Below, piece after piece: positions 34,892 through 47,450 of a stretch of 64,000 nucleotides of DNA. Under the pieces are notes generated by a model. That model was not told the DNA's origin, searched no databases, and saw only the letters and a list, made by a program, of their open reading frames with translations. Origin of the DNA: Lycium barbarum (lineage: Eukaryota; Streptophyta; Magnoliopsida; Solanales; Solanaceae); the NCBI RefSeq assembly GCF_019175385.1, contig NC_083346.1, positions 55,271,821-55,335,820 on the forward strand, written 5' to 3'. How positions within the stretch are numbered: the stretch's first letter is position 1; each line of letters opens with the position of its first letter. The translations under genes and the position numbers were made by a program.

Positions 34892-35722
34892 CTACAATAG
34901 CCCTCCAGGCTTCTGGTGCTCTATCTTAACCTGCTGACAATTTGGGCACTGGGCCACAAATTCGGCTATGTCCTTTTTCATACCATCCCACCAGTACAAA
35001 CACCTAAGATCATGATACATTTTTGTCGATCCCGGGTGAATAGAATAACGAGCACAGTGTGCTTCCCCCATTACCTGCTGCCGCAACCCTGCAACCTCAG
35101 GTACACATAATCTGTCTCTGTATCGTAGTACTCCATCGGCTAACATCTTAAATGGGGTCTCGTCCTTCTGAAGTGTTGTATCTCTATAATGTACCAGAAC
35201 AGGATCCTCATATTGCCGCCTCTTTACCTCTTCTACAATAGAGGACTCAGCAACACCTCGTACAATAATGCTACCATTATCAGAATCAGGCAAACGAACT
35301 CCAAGACTAGCTAGCTGATGAATCTCACGGACTATCTCTTTCTTTTCTGGTTGTACGCCTGCCAAACAAGCCATAGATTTACGGCTGAGTGCATCTGCTA
35401 CCACATTAGCCTTTCCTGGGTGATATAGAATATCGACATCATAATCTTTCAGCAACTCTAACCATCTCCTCTGTCGGAAATTCAGCTCCTTCTGCTTAAA
35501 GATATACTGGAGACTTTTATGATCTGTATAAATATCAACATGCACGCCATACAGATAATGTCTCCATATCTTCAAAGCATGTATCACTGCTGCCAACTCC
35601 AGGTCATGTGTAGGATAATTTCTCTCATGTTTCCGAAGTTGTCGGGAGGCATAGGCTATAACTCTGCCGTGCTGCATCAACACGCAACCCAACCCAACAC
35701 CGGAAGCATCACAATAGACAAC
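34892..35722 (-). CDS. RNase H and integrase zinc-domain segment of B
   Basis: RNase H degrades the RNA template strand: [10 protein letters not shown] (first catalytic Asp), [34 protein letters not shown] (catalytic Glu region) and [29 protein letters not shown] marks its end. The last 50 residues hold the integrase HHCC finger (HPGSTKMYH...CPNC). Ends at TAG where Gln is usual. It starts in frame directly after the previous stop, without an ATG. Confidence 0.93.
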   Translation of the reverse strand, partial: VVYCDASGVGLGCVLMQHGRVIAYASRQLRKHERNYPTHDLELAAVIHALKIWRHYLYGVHVDIYTDHKSLQYIFKQKELNFRQRRWLELLKDYDVDILYHPGKANVVADALSRKSMACLAGVQPEKKEIVREIHQLASLGVRLPDSDNGSIIVRGVAESSIVEEVKRRQYEDPVLVHYRDTTLQKDETPFKMLADGVLRYRDRLCVPEVAGLRQQVMGEAHCARYSIHPGSTKMYHDLRCLYWWDGMKKDIAEFVAQCPNCQQVKIEHQKPGGLL

Positions 35723-38212
35723 CTAGCCCTCTGGCCCTTCAGGAAGAGTTAGAACAGGAGCTGTAGTCAACTTATCTTTCAATAATTGAAAACTCTGTTC
35801 ACAAGCATCGGTCCACTGGAATTTAGCTGCCTTCTGTGTTAGCCTTGTTAAAGGCGCTGAAATAGAGGCAAACTTTTCTACAAATCTCCTGTAATACCCT
35901 GCAAGCCCCAGAAAACTACGTACCTCAGTAGGCGTCGTAGGTCTAGGCCAGGTTTTGACCGCTTCGATTTTCTGCGAGTCTACTCGAATACCATCTACTC
36001 CAACAATATGCCCCAGAAATGCTACAGAAGTCAACCAGAATTCACATTTAGAGAACTTATCATATAACTTCTGGAGCTGGAGTACCCTGAGTACTGTCCT
36101 CAAGTGCTCTGCATGCTCTTCTTCCGATCGTGAATAGACCAGAATATCATCAATGAATACAATCACGAACAAGTCAAGGAATGGCTTAAACACCCTGTTC
36201 ATCAAGTCCATGAACACTGTTGGAGCATTGGTCAGCCCAAAAGACATCACTCTAAACTCGTAATCTCCATATCGCGTCCTAAATGCAGTCTTCGGAATGT
36301 CTGTCTCCCTTACCCGCACCTGGTGATAACCTGACCGCAGGTCTATCTTTGAGAAGCATTTAGCACCCTGCAACTGATCAAATAAATCATCAATCCTGGG
36401 GAGGGGATATCTGTTCTTTATTGTGACTTTGTTCAGCTGCCTATAGTCAATGCACATCCGCAGTGACCCATCTTTCTTTCGTACAAATAATACTGGTGCT
36501 CCCCAAGGTGATATACTGGGCCTGATAAAACCCTTTTCCAGCAAATCTCTCAATTGCTCCTTCAATTCTTTGAATTCTGCAGGTGCCATTCTGTAAGGAG
36601 GAATAGATATAGGTCGAGTGTCTGGCAATACATCTATAGTGAACTCTATCTCACGTTCAGGAGGAAGGCCTGGAAGTTCATCTGGGAATACACCTGGAAA
36701 TTCATTAACCACCGGGACAGATTGTAGAGTCGGTGTTTCTGCTTTCAAGTCATGCACACGAACCAGGTGATAAATATAGCCCTTTTTAACCATCTTCCTT
36801 GCCTTGAGGTATGAAATAAACTTACCCCTCGGCGATGCTGTATTCCCTCTCCACTCTATAATTGGTTCCCCTGGGAACTGAAACCGAACTACTTTGCCTT
36901 GGCAATCAACGTTAGCATAGCAGGAAACTAACCAATCCATCCCCATAATAACATCGAACTCAGTCATGGTTAACTCTATCAAATCTGCTTTGGTACAGCG
37001 ATTACATATGACTACCGAACAATCTTTATATACTAGCTCTGCTAAGACAAAGTCCCCTACTGGTGTAGCTACCTCAAATGGTTCTATAGATTCAGATTTT
37101 ATCCCAATTTTACTAGCAACAAAAGGGGAAATATATGATAATGTGGAGCCTGGGTCTATCAATGCATATACATCTCGGGAGAAAATCGATAATATACCTA
37201 TGACCACATTTGGCGACGCTTCCTGATCCTGTCTGCTGGCTAAAGCATATAAGCGGTTGGAAGGACCGGCAGAACCAAAAGCCCCTCCACGGCCTATGCC
37301 ACGGCCTGCTGGTGTCTGAATACCTTGCCCCATAGGGCGCCTAGCAACTGAAGAAGAAGAACCCACAACTGATCCCGTAGGCTGAGCTGGGCCACCTGCA
37401 CCACCCCCAAATCGACATTCTCTCATAGTATGGCCCTGACGGCCGCAAGTGAAACAAGCACCAGTCATGAAACGGCACTCCCCCGGATGGCGTCTGCCAC
37501 ATCGAGGACACGGGGGTATAGGTGGTCTCATCTGGCCTGAATTCCTGTGCATCTGGAATCCTGAAGTCATGGAGCTTTGACCAGCTCCCGAGTACCCCGT
37601 GCTATCAAACCTCCTACCAGTAAATCGTGGAGGTGCACTCCGTGCCGGCTGGGAAGGATATCGACTATACTGCTGTTGGGGCTGTCCGCCCCGAAAGTCA
37701 CCAGAATGATACCCAGCTGATCTAGCTCTCTTATGTTGACCCCTGTCCTGCTCCCTATCAAATCGACGCCCTCTCTGTCGACCCTCAACTCCCTGTGCAT
37801 ATGCCTGCACTCGAGCGATATTTATACCGGGCTGAGAAGCCATTGCCATGCAGCTATCAATCAAATAATTATCCAACCCCATTACATAACGATGCACCCT
37901 ATCTGCCATGTCAGCTACCATAGCGGGCGCGTACCTAGCCAGCGAATCAAACTCGATGCTATAGTCTCGAACACTTCTACCATTCTGCCTCAGGTGTATA
38001 AATCTGTCAACTCTGGCTCGCCTCATCTCTGGAGGCAGAAAATGACCCAGAAAAGCCTCTACGAACTCGTCCCATACTGCTGGTGGAGCATCTTCACCCC
38101 TGGACAACTCCCAGGACTCATACCAATTAACTGCCACATTCCGCAACCAATATGAAGCAAACTCGACCGACTCAGTCTCGGAGGATTTTGTCACCCGCAA
38201 TATACGCAGCAT
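35723..38212 (-). CDS. Gag-protease-reverse transcriptase segment of B
   Basis: 829 residues. Rest of the capsid domain (about 1-140); knuckle-like [12 protein letters not shown] (235-246) and true zinc knuckle C253..C256..H261..C266; aspartic protease with DPGS (D353); conserved [16 protein letters not shown] linker; RT with [25 protein letters not shown], motif [13 protein letters not shown] intact, and catalytic FIDD (D688, D689); RT thumb/connection [24 protein letters not shown]. It makes structural protein, processes the polyprotein and copies RNA to cDNA. Ends at TAG 35723-35725, inside RNase H, where a Tyr is usual. Confidence 0.95.
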   Translation of the reverse strand: MLRILRVTKSSETESVEFASYWLRNVAVNWYESWELSRGEDAPPAVWDEFVEAFLGHFLPPEMRRARVDRFIHLRQNGRSVRDYSIEFDSLARYAPAMVADMADRVHRYVMGLDNYLIDSCMAMASQPGINIARVQAYAQGVEGRQRGRRFDREQDRGQHKRARSAGYHSGDFRGGQPQQQYSRYPSQPARSAPPRFTGRRFDSTGYSGAGQSSMTSGFQMHRNSGQMRPPIPPCPRCGRRHPGECRFMTGACFTCGRQGHTMRECRFGGGAGGPAQPTGSVVGSSSSVARRPMGQGIQTPAGRGIGRGGAFGSAGPSNRLYALASRQDQEASPNVVIGILSIFSRDVYALIDPGSTLSYISPFVASKIGIKSESIEPFEVATPVGDFVLAELVYKDCSVVICNRCTKADLIELTMTEFDVIMGMDWLVSCYANVDCQGKVVRFQFPGEPIIEWRGNTASPRGKFISYLKARKMVKKGYIYHLVRVHDLKAETPTLQSVPVVNEFPGVFPDELPGLPPEREIEFTIDVLPDTRPISIPPYRMAPAEFKELKEQLRDLLEKGFIRPSISPWGAPVLFVRKKDGSLRMCIDYRQLNKVTIKNRYPLPRIDDLFDQLQGAKCFSKIDLRSGYHQVRVRETDIPKTAFRTRYGDYEFRVMSFGLTNAPTVFMDLMNRVFKPFLDLFVIVFIDDILVYSRSEEEHAEHLRTVLRVLQLQKLYDKFSKCEFWLTSVAFLGHIVGVDGIRVDSQKIEAVKTWPRPTTPTEVRSFLGLAGYYRRFVEKFASISAPLTRLTQKAAKFQWTDACEQSFQLLKDKLTTAPVLTLPEGPEG

Positions 38213-38554
38213 CTATCGAATAAACTCCTGTGGATCCTCTGCGGGTTTTGACCCATAGAACTCTGGGGGGTTAAAAGTCAGAAAATCGCGGACCCTCAAA
38301 CTGTCGCGTCTATCCGCATAATCACCTCCTAACCCAGGTCTCCGAGCCTGTCCTGATACCAACTTAGTCAATAACTGTACTGCTTCACGCATAGACCTAT
38401 CCTCGGCCCCTGGCTGGGGAGCTGGAGGCTCGGGTGCTGGAGCCGCAGGAGCTGGTGGTAAATCTGTCTCCTGACTTGCAGCTGTTGCTGCCCTAGGCTC
38501 CTCTGATAGTGATGGTGTAGCGGAGCTCGCTGACTGAATCCTAGTCCCAGGCAC
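38213..38554 (-). CDS. Gag N-terminal segment of B
   Basis: 113 residues between two stops, no own ATG. A Ser/Pro/Ala-rich linker is followed by REAVQLLTKLVSGQARRPG and DSLRVRDFLTFNPPEFYGSKPAEDPQEFIR, the start of the retrotransposon gag (capsid) domain. It ends at the TAG shared with A1. Confidence 0.85.
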   Translation of the reverse strand: MPGTRIQSASSATPSLSEEPRAATAASQETDLPPAPAAPAPEPPAPQPGAEDRSMREAVQLLTKLVSGQARRPGLGGDYADRRDSLRVRDFLTFNPPEFYGSKPAEDPQEFIR

Positions 38555-38757
38555 ATATTGGGAATAAGCTCTAGTGACCCTCCGGGTCCCACTGGTCTCC
38601 CCAACTACCGCTTTTCCCTTCTAGGCAGCTGTTGCCCTCTTTGGAGGCATCGCTGTAAACATAACAATCTTTTAGGGAAAGATTTATCCTGATAATACAG
38701 CTCTATCGCACGATCTAGAATGAGAAGAAAAGATGACATCCTAAATGTCCTGTAGCT

Positions 38758-38799
38758 TCCTGTTTATAAACGTGGTGCACAACACATCGATAAACAAGA
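38758..38799 (-). promoter_or_regulatory. Leader hairpin of B with GTGCAC loop
   Basis: On the minus strand a 17-bp stem (one mismatch, several wobbles) closes the loop TTGTGCAC, 39 bases after the PBS. Stem bases differ from A1 and the array, while loop self-complementarity is kept. Confidence 0.6.
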
Positions 38800-38838
38800 T
38801 TCTACTAGACACAGTCTGTGGACACTCCGAGGATTTGA

Positions 38839-38852
38839 CCGCTCTGATACCA
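38839..38852 (-). promoter_or_regulatory. Primer-binding site of B
   Basis: The minus strand reads TGGTATCAGAGCGG four bases after the LTR end, complementary to initiator tRNA-Met. Confidence 0.92.
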
Positions 38853-38856
38853 CTTT

Positions 38857-41800
38857 TGTCACGACCCAACTCCGTAGGCCGTGACTCGTGCCCGAATTGG
38901 ACACTCATATTATATGTTATCTATAGTCATTTACAATTAGCATGTCATGATCTCATTTGTATATAAAACGATAGGGAGTTATTTTAAATTCGTCAAGTTT
39001 TGTATGTCTTAGTCACCTGTCTCCCGAGGAGTTGCACTTTTCAAACAACAACATATATATATATATAATCCTAAGCAAGCCGACAAGGCTGCCACGATAT
39101 ACAAAATACCAAACGTACACACATATGCAAGCCGACAAGGCAGCCATTACGAATGGGTACGCCCCAAACTTAAGTCAAAACATAAAACGCATCAACAACT
39201 GTAAACAGACCCACACAGATGTCCACAGACCTCTAAGAGTAATGACCGTATTATGTGGCGGGACAGGGCCCCGCCGTACCCAAACAAACACATACGAGCA
39301 CAACATAAGGAGATTATACCACAAACTAGCTCCGGAACAAAGGCGCAGTCCAAAATAGCTGAATGATGACCTAAGTTGGCGGATCTCCGAAACGAGCGTC
39401 TGTACCTGCGGGCATGAACGCAGCCCCCCGAAGAAAGGGGGTCAGTACGGAATATGTACTGAATATGTAAAGCTTGAAACATAGTAATAGACTTATATTG
39501 AGACAAGGTGTATAGGATTCAATGCAACAACCAGACTTTCATAAATTTTGCCTTTGAATATATTTCATCTGTATCGTTCTCATATCAATGTCATTATATA
39601 GTTTCGTAATCAAAGTTGCATAGTCATTCTGTATATAACATATATAACGTGTCCCGGCCCTTTTTATGAGGGACTCGATATTTATAATCATGGCATCATA
39701 AACATAAACATGTACGTGTCCCGACCCTTTAATGAGGGACTCGGTAATAATGAATATATATATGCCCTCCTGGCCACCATCTCCACATCATCATATTATC
39801 ATATCGTCATATCATCATCATATCATTATGTCATTATATCATCATCATACCATCATATCATTATGTCATTATATCATCATCATACCATCATATATATATA
39901 TATATATATAACGTGTCCAGGCCCTTTAATGAGGGACTCGGTGAATAATCTAGTAAACATGCGCATGAAAACGTATCCTGGCCCGGGACTCAGTGAAGGA
40001 TATAGCGGTAAGCACGAGCAGAATAATAGGCAACCACATATATGCAATTCATATTTTTTAAGACTCAATGGATAAGCAACTAACCAGCTCTAAAGTGTCA
40101 AAATAATATTCATATTCAGTTCATTTTAAGTCTCATAACAAACTATTCAAGAAACATTTCAGATTTCATGTACATGTATCACTTTACAAAGGTATAGCTT
40201 TTGAAAGTCAAGTATGTCTCTAGTTGTGCAATTCTTTAAGTATAGGAACTTTCATGCATTATTCATTATTCAATCATATTGTAGGCACAAGACAATAACC
40301 TTAATGAAATATAGAATCATAAGTCATACATGGAACTAGAGAATAGAATTTACCCCAAGGTTCATATCGTTTCATTCTTACGTCTAGGACATGCCAAAAG
40401 AAAGAAGGAATAGGCTTTACATTCCTTTTGCATTTAGTTGTATTCTAACTTGTACTTGCTGCCCAAAAACACTTATCCTATATCAAGATGTGAAGAACTA
40501 CAATTAGTCTACAAGGGCATTCAATACGTCTTGTGACATTCACACTTCCTTTCTAACAATTAAACGACGTTTCGTTCGCATTCGAACCAACTAGCGTTAC
40601 AAGCTACCATTGCTAATCGTTCTTTCATATATTGATCAAAACTTGTTTAAGCATGACTTAGGGAACTTGGGCAGTCCATACACCATCCAAAACAGTTTCA
40701 TACACACGGCTAATCAACACACATCGCATTTCCATTCTTACTGAGCAAATTTCCAGTTTTAACTTGCAACAACACAACACTTTTAATGACTTTACTTTCA
40801 TGAATCTTGGAACTGTTTTAGCATCATTTTCATTCTTACAACAGCCCACAATCATTTCAGTTTTAACTTGAATCATGGCATTTTACATTCGCTAAACGAT
40901 TTCAACAAGAATCAACATTCAACACACACAATTATTTACTTCTAACTTCCAAAAACTGTCCACGGTTTTGGACTGCCTTTACACCTCAATATAATTCATT
41001 TCTTTAACACCCCAATTCACATATTCAACATGCATACAATACACCACAATGTCCATAACAACAACAATCGAAATGTGACCCAAAACAGTCCCTAATTCTC
41101 CCTAAAACAGTCCCTACTACACGGCTACAACACCCTTCCACCATTTCATGATTTTCATCCGTTTATCCAACTACAATGCATTCAATCCATTTCCAATACA
41201 TGTTCAACAAGATTAAGAATGACTTCATTAGAATCTTCAACACATGATTCATTTTAAATTCGAGCAAAAATAGTCCAATATCCAACATGCAACATCACAA
41301 CCAAACTCCTACAATCTTTGTTCATTTACATATGTTGATACATATTCGATTCACCAACAATACATGCACAATGAAATCAGTCATTAACTCACCTCACACA
41401 CGGCTCACTCCCTACTTCAACTACAACCACAATCCAACAACAACTTGCATGAACTATACATTCAAATCATCATGCAACACAAGAAACAACAAACATTCTT
41501 ACCTTTCAATCTTGTGCTTCACTTGGCCGAAACTTCAATCTATTTGGGTGCTTCACTTTCTTGTTTCTCTTCAACAACTAACACACCTTCTTATACACTA
41601 GATGAGGAGTAAATTTGATGGAGAAAAACTGGAATTTTTGGGCACAATTTCACCTCACTCTCTCGGCTAGCTCTTAGCCGAGAGCACCTCTCTCTACACT
41701 TTTCTTTCTCTAACTTTGGGTGTTGAAATGAATTTCTAAAGTGGAGTGAATCAGAATTTTGTGTCTATATGTCCCCCCTCCTTGACTTGGACATGTGGAT

Positions 41801-42093
41801 CACACTAAATTGAGTCAAGATTCCTTGACCACAACCTTGAAAGGCACGGCCAAACATGGTCCAAACGTGGACTGATTTTTGGTCTTTCCAATCCCACTTA
41901 TTAATCCAATTATGGTTAGTTTAATCCCAATTTTCCATTAATATTTTAATGCCACACGAAAATTGTGGATAAATTGTGACTCGACACGAAACCGGAAGTT
42001 AAAATCTCTACTTCATATCTTAAGATAGTCTTGCCTTTAACTTGTCGCGCTTATTTTAAAACGTCCCGACGTATGAAAATACGGGACAAAACA
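38857..42093 (-). repeat. 5' LTR of element B (full length)
   Basis: 3237 bp. Carries the 1258 bp lost from the 3' LTR (39978-41235), including the splice-donor-like block on the minus strand at 40381-40430, and an extra copy of a roughly 36-bp CATCATACCATCATATC repeat near 39850-39890. Double hairpin 39411-39473. Confidence 0.93.
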
Positions 42094-42098
42094 TGACT

Positions 42099-44409
42099 CC
42101 ATGAAGTTGATCAAGAAAAATTTATTTCTTCTAGTATTCCAACTAAGTTGAAGGCCCTCATTAACATGGGAGAGTTGTTTGGAGTAATTAAATCACTCAT
42201 TTGAGCAATATATGCCCCTAGCCGAATGAAGAGATAAGTGGAAAAGGTATGTGTTTAACCTTCTCTCATATGTTTATGGATAATTTGTGAGTATCGTGGA
42301 AGGTCGAAATGAATGAAATTCATGGAAAAATGTGATGTTGAAGTGGTGGCCGTGTGTGTGTAGCATTGGCCGTGTACATATGGTGTTGTGTAGAAAAAAT
42401 AGATTAATTTTACTTAGTCTTTTGGTTGTTGTTATAATATCTAGAAATGAATAAAAATGCATGAAAACATGTATGATGTTATTGTGGCCGAATAGGGGTT
42501 GGTTTGGCAAGTTATGGTGAATTGATTCTATGTGATATTTTAGTTGTTGTTGTTGTGGAATCCATAAGAAAATGAAGGTTTAATGACTTGGAAATGAAGT
42601 TGTAATCGTTATAGAATTGTTGAAGAAAATTAATGCGAAACTAGCTTGGATTCTTACATTGTATGAATGATGTTGTTAATACATGATTGTTGATATGGTT
42701 TATGAATCTAGAATGAGAAAAATGTGCGGTTAATACTTTTGTTGAAGTTGCAGGATTCGGGTAGCATTGGATTATTATGAATATTGTAGTATTGTTAGAA
42801 TAATTGGTTGTATTGTTGTTGATGATGTGGTCGAGTTCCATTCTCGGGTTTGTTGTTGAAATTGGCTGAGTTGTATTCTCAGGGATGGTATATTTACAGG
42901 GGAGATGCTGCCGAAATTTCGGCAGAATATAAGTGAATCTATTTGAGAAGTTAAGACAAGTGAATGACAATGAATCTAATGGTTATGTCAATTCTCTTGA
43001 ATGTAGATTAGCAAGTTTGGGCTAATAAGTGTAGCTAGTTGGTCGTGGAACAGGTATGAAAGGCTTAAGCCCTTTCTTTCATTTGGCATGTCCTAGAGCC
43101 AAGTAAGTTATGATATGCACTTTGAGTTAACTTTACTCTTGATTCCGAGTCTGTTTATGATTCGTATGCACCTTCTGATATACGTATTTAGTAAATCCGC
43201 TATGAGTGTTCGGATATAAGTATTTTGTTACAAATATTTTGATATGAGTATTTTGATATTAGTATTCTGATATGAGTAATCTGATATGAGTATTCTGATA
43301 TGAGTATTCTCTGTAAGTCTTAATGTCCCCAACTTCTGTATACGATCTTGGATAGCTTGAAAATGCCCGTAGAGGTTTTTGTACTAAAACGCTCGTCACT
43401 TTCTGATATTGAGTCCGATCGACCCGAAACTTGTTTCTGAGCCTTCAGATGTCGGTAAGTGTGTGTGTGTCTCTATCGGGTCTTGATTTGTATGCATATG
43501 GTTTCTCACGACTCTGCTCGTGCATGTTTGAGTATGTGTTTTCACTACGTCCCGGGCCAGGTTCTGTTATCGTGCACTTCCTTTGCATTGTTCACCGCTC
43601 CCCTCGGTGGGAGAGCCGGGTTCTGTTATCTATATATGATGATATGGGGATGGCAGCCAGGATGGCATATGATTCTGTTCACCGCGTCTCTCCCTAGAGG
43701 GCCGGGTTCTGTTACCGCATCCCTCGCTAGAGGGCCGGGATCTGTTATCTGTTATATGTATATGCATATGATGACTTATGATTTTGGCATACATGATTTG
43801 TGTTCTGAAAGTAAGCATTTTTATTCCTCGAATAAGGTACTTACCTTCTGTACTTCTGATTCTGATTATGGTTTTCTCTGTTATACTTTTGTGCTCCTGA
43901 CTCCGATTATGATTCTGTTTACTGCACTTCTTGCCTTACATGCTCAGTACATATTCCGTACTGACCCCCTTTCTTCGGGGGCCGCGTTTCATGCTGCGCA
44001 AGTACACCCAGATGATGTGAAGTTATTATAGAGGATGTTCCAGCAGAGTTGGCAAGCTCCATTTGCTCCTGGAGTGCTGTCGAGTCCGAGTTTGTATGTT
44101 ATGTTTTTTTTTCTGGATTGAAGTTAGAGACTTTGCAGACAGGGTCGTGGGTATAGTATGTCGGTTGCGTAAGCGGCTTCATCAGCGGATATGTCATTCT
44201 GTATTACGTGATAAATCCTATATAATCACAGATTATGTTTAATTTGTAAAGCATCGAAAAAGAATATTTTGAAAGTTTATTATGTATTTTATTTTTATTT
44301 GATTTAAAAGTCTAATCAGATTATGTGTGCCCTAAAGGTCTGTGGGTTCGCTCGGCTCCGGATGTGGGGCCGGGTGCCCATCACACCCTAGTGGAATTAG
44401 GGTGTGACA
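42099..44409 (+). repeat. 5' LTR of element D, second piece
   Basis: Continues piece one after the right TGACT copy. GGGGAGATGCTGCC block near 42898, splice-donor-like block 43051-43095, repeated TTCTGATATGAGTA motifs 43210-43310, CCGGGTTCTGTTA modules 43555-43740, double hairpin 43932-43995. Ends GTGTGACA at 44409. Confidence 0.92.
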
Positions 44410-44412
44410 AAG

Positions 44413-44426
44413 TGGTATCAGAGCGG
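44413..44426 (+). promoter_or_regulatory. Primer-binding site of D
   Basis: TGGTATCAGAGCGG three bases after the LTR end: an intact initiator tRNA-Met type PBS in a non-coding element. Confidence 0.92.
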
Positions 44427-44467
44427 GTCTGTCCTCGGAGTTGTCTGCAAAGTCGTGTCCAGTAGAG

Positions 44468-44508
44468 TCCTGTTTATGGTGTGAAGCCGGACAGATTTAT
44501 AAACAGGA
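44468..44508 (+). promoter_or_regulatory. Leader hairpin of D (weaker, GCCGG loop)
   Basis: Lower stem TCCTGTTTAT/ATAAACAGGA is perfect. The upper stem has mismatches and the loop AAGCCGGA has only a CCGG palindrome. It starts 41 bases after the PBS. Confidence 0.5.
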
Positions 44509-45263
44509 GGCTACAGGGCATCTAGGGTTTGTTGACCTTCTTTCTGTCCTAGATCGTACGATACAGCCAAGCCATAGGAAATAAAATTTCTTATGTAAGC
44601 CTTACAAACGACGGAAAAAGGTAAGTGGCGACATGGAAAGTCACAGGGGTAAGTATTGACATAATTGTTCTGCTACCTGAAGTTGGAAGCTCTGGATGGC
44701 TGGGATATGTCATATATATATATATGTCCTGTGAGGCATTGTTGGTATTTACCGTGCGTCGGTTTTGAATGATAAGAGTGGTAAAGGAGATTCTGCTAGA
44801 ATTGTTGGGTATGCCTACCAGGAAGAAGCACGGAAAGGAAACGCTGTAAATAGGAATATGCGAGGCTAAAAAAAAATCAATAAGCAAGGCGAAAGGAATA
44901 GTGACGATGACGGGAGATGTGAAGCAAGGAAAAGAATAGTATAAGAGGAGCAAGGTCTGTTGGAGGATTCAGAGAAAGTTGACAAGCAGGTTGCTGTAAA
45001 TTATTATGTACGAATGGTGAGTGGAAATCCAAACAGGCTGGTAACTGTGTATGTATAAGTAATGGCGATGAAGGTATGTTTATTACCATTGGGACTCTGG
45101 GAACCCAGGACGGAAGGTAGTTATACATAAAAGTGAAAGGTGAAAATCGGGATGGAGAAGGGTAAAATAATAATTGTACAAAGAAGGATGTGTTACGAAC
45201 ATGCCCCGGAATCTATAAAATTTTGACTTGCTCCAGATTATGTAATAAAGGCCATACGAGGAA

Positions 45264-45360
45264 GTGGACGCGATTATATCAGCATTAAGGCACCGAATCC
45301 CACCAAAGTTTCATCGTTAAGCGTGCTAAGGTGGGAGGATGGGTGACCTCCCTGGGAAGT
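45264..45360 (+). other. 5S rRNA-derived domain in D
   Basis: GTTAAGCGTGCT and GGATGGGTGACCT...CTGGGAAGT are kept; AAGGCACCGAATCCCA matches the 5S region before the A box. About nine bases are lost between A and C boxes and one C is gained in the C box. Confidence 0.82.
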
Positions 45361-47224
45361 ATGAAGAAATTCCATAGATTTAAGTATAAGAGACAAACTA
45401 GAGGCTACAATGGCCTAAGGGAAACTAGAAGTATATGGGATGGCTGGAAATCTTAAGAGGTCGCGTAAGACGAGGTAGACTAGGCCGGTGAAGAGACAAA
45501 AAGTGCATCACAGCTTTGGAATTTGGATAGCGTTCGGAAGTACTTGTGGGCTAGTTGATAGTAAATATATATAAATGCGTAGGATATCCCACATATGATT
45601 GTATCGGTGGACATGTGAGTCCCAACAACCGGAGCTACGGTAAGGAAGGCATGGATCACGCAAGGGTACCGAAGTTCGAGGGACGGTAAGAATAAATGGT
45701 ACAAGAGTTATAAAGTAAGCTGCTATTATTTTTACTATAGGTTAAGATTGGAAATTCTAGTATAACGATATTTGAAAAAGGAAGGGAGTGAGTAGATAGA
45801 AACGAAGAAATCAAAGTACCAGAAGGAGGTGAAAGGTAAGAAACCTTAGTAAGGTAAGCTCCCGAGAGAAACTACCGGCTAAGCACGAGACTATTTGGGT
45901 AAGAACGCAAAGTAGGCATGTAAAAAGGGGTAGAGTGTGGTAAAAGGAAACATGAGGGGAGTGTGTGAGGTTCGAGGACCGATTTTAATAAGTGGAGCTA
46001 AAGGAATAGTGACTACGACAAGGGCATGTAAGGTAAGGAAAGGGGTGTTTAGGCTCTGTGACAGTATTGAGAGACTTCGGTTCTTGAAAGGAACATAAAG
46101 GAATAGATATGTGGCTATATTAATATAGTTAAAGGCTCGACGAACAAGGGTAAGGAGAGTGAAAATTGTAAGGATTCTGTGCTGAGAACAAAAGTAGCGG
46201 AACGCTTAAGAAATAGGGACGCATAGCTACGACACAAACACATAGTTAAGGAAGAATTACGAACAAGCGAACTAAGCAAGTGAAAGGACGAATAGTGGAT
46301 GGAAATGAAATGTAATGAATGTGCATGGAAGACCGCTCGGGTATGGTACCATAAGTATAGTTAAAAGCACGATGAGCAAGGATAGAAAGAGTATAGGTTG
46401 TAAGAATTCTGTACTGTGAACAAAAGTAATGAGGCGTTCGAAAATATGGACGCATAGCTACAACGCGAACGCATAATTAAGAAGAACTACGAGTAAGTAA
46501 GCCAAAATAGGTGAAAGGATTAGTAGCAGATGGAAAAGTATGGGGATGTTGACAAGAATGATAACGTAGACAGAAAATAAAAAGGGAAGCTTATGGTAAG
46601 AAGTTTCGATATGTTATACATAGAGTTGGAAAGAAAGATAAGAAGGGAGGTATGAACGAAGACTTCACAAAAGAATTGTTGGCATATAGGGAGCCCCTTA
46701 AAGGAGGGGAGACCATATGATATTAATCTTATGAGGAATTACGACATTTTCAAACTCCAAGAAAGGAAATTTATTAGCTCGGGACTGGAGTTCGAAATAT
46801 GTCGGCACATCAAAAAGATACATGGAAGAAGCGGAAACGAATTGACAATGAGTATACCGTAAGGCCGACACAAAGGGAAAGAATTAAAGATACCTTAAGA
46901 GAATGCTCCTCGCCAACATAAATTATGACGTGTTTATGTCATGATCTGAATCCCACCTATCGGGCAGACTGGCGTCATTCCTAAGTACGCAGTGATATGT
47001 TTTAAAAGGAGTAATATAAGAGCAAGAAAATAAAGAAAAGTTGTAGTACGAACTCAGGAATGTTGCGAACTAAGAAGTTAAGTAAACTCGGACCATAATC
47101 TACCATAAGGGTAACTGGACTACGAAGAATGATAGATGGTAAAGAAACATTATGTGTATACGTTTTTGGGTGAATATTCAGAATGAAAGATTAAAAGGGA
47201 TAGTGACAAAGACGTAAAGAAACA

Positions 47225-47244
47225 GGGGGGGGGGGGGGGGGGGG
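47225..47244 (+). repeat. Run of 20 G
   Basis: Uninterrupted G20 about 240 bp before the 3' LTR. G-quadruplex prone; its length may also be a sequencing or assembly artefact. Confidence 0.8.
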
Positions 47245-47450
47245 CGAAGAAAAGAGATAATCTGGGGAGTATGAGGATCATGAGTTGGTATAGAGAATTA
47301 GAAAGCCCATAACACGGAATGAGGACTCATGTAAAGACTAAGAAGTTCGATTATCAATGAAATAGGGTGAGAGATAAAGAATGGGCATGAAAGAAAGGAA
47401 AACTATAAGAGAACCCTCCCAAAGTATTATGACACCCCATGAGGTCAGTT

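Larger units (their letters stand above)
33782..38650 (-). pseudogene. gag-pol of element B, one frame with four amber stops
   Basis: From ATG 38650 (MPPKRATAA) to the stop at 33782-33784 the frame is continuous, about 1620 codons, broken only by TAG at 38621-38623, 38213-38215, 35723-35725 and 34892-34894. No frameshift. Domain order is Gag, zinc knuckle, protease, RT, RNase H, integrase, chromodomain, the usual Ty3/gypsy chromovirus order. The N-terminal part before 38554 is short and basic; a Pro/Ala linker and the gag domain follow. Confidence 0.93.
31714..42093 (-). mobile_element. Element B: near-complete minus-strand chromovirus
   Basis: Flanked by TGACT at 31709-31713 and 42094-42098. 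On the minus strand: 5' LTR 42093-38857, PBS 38852-38839, leader hairpin, gag-pol in one frame from ATG 38650 to stop 33782, polypurine tract 33669-33656, 3' LTR 33655-31714. The LTRs are very similar outside one 1258-bp deletion, so the insertion is relatively young. Four amber codons would block translation of this copy. Confidence 0.95.

Noticed and set aside
34916..38155. Plus-strand frames at 34916, 35519, 36966 and 37733
   Set aside because: Antisense shadows of the B gag-pol frame.
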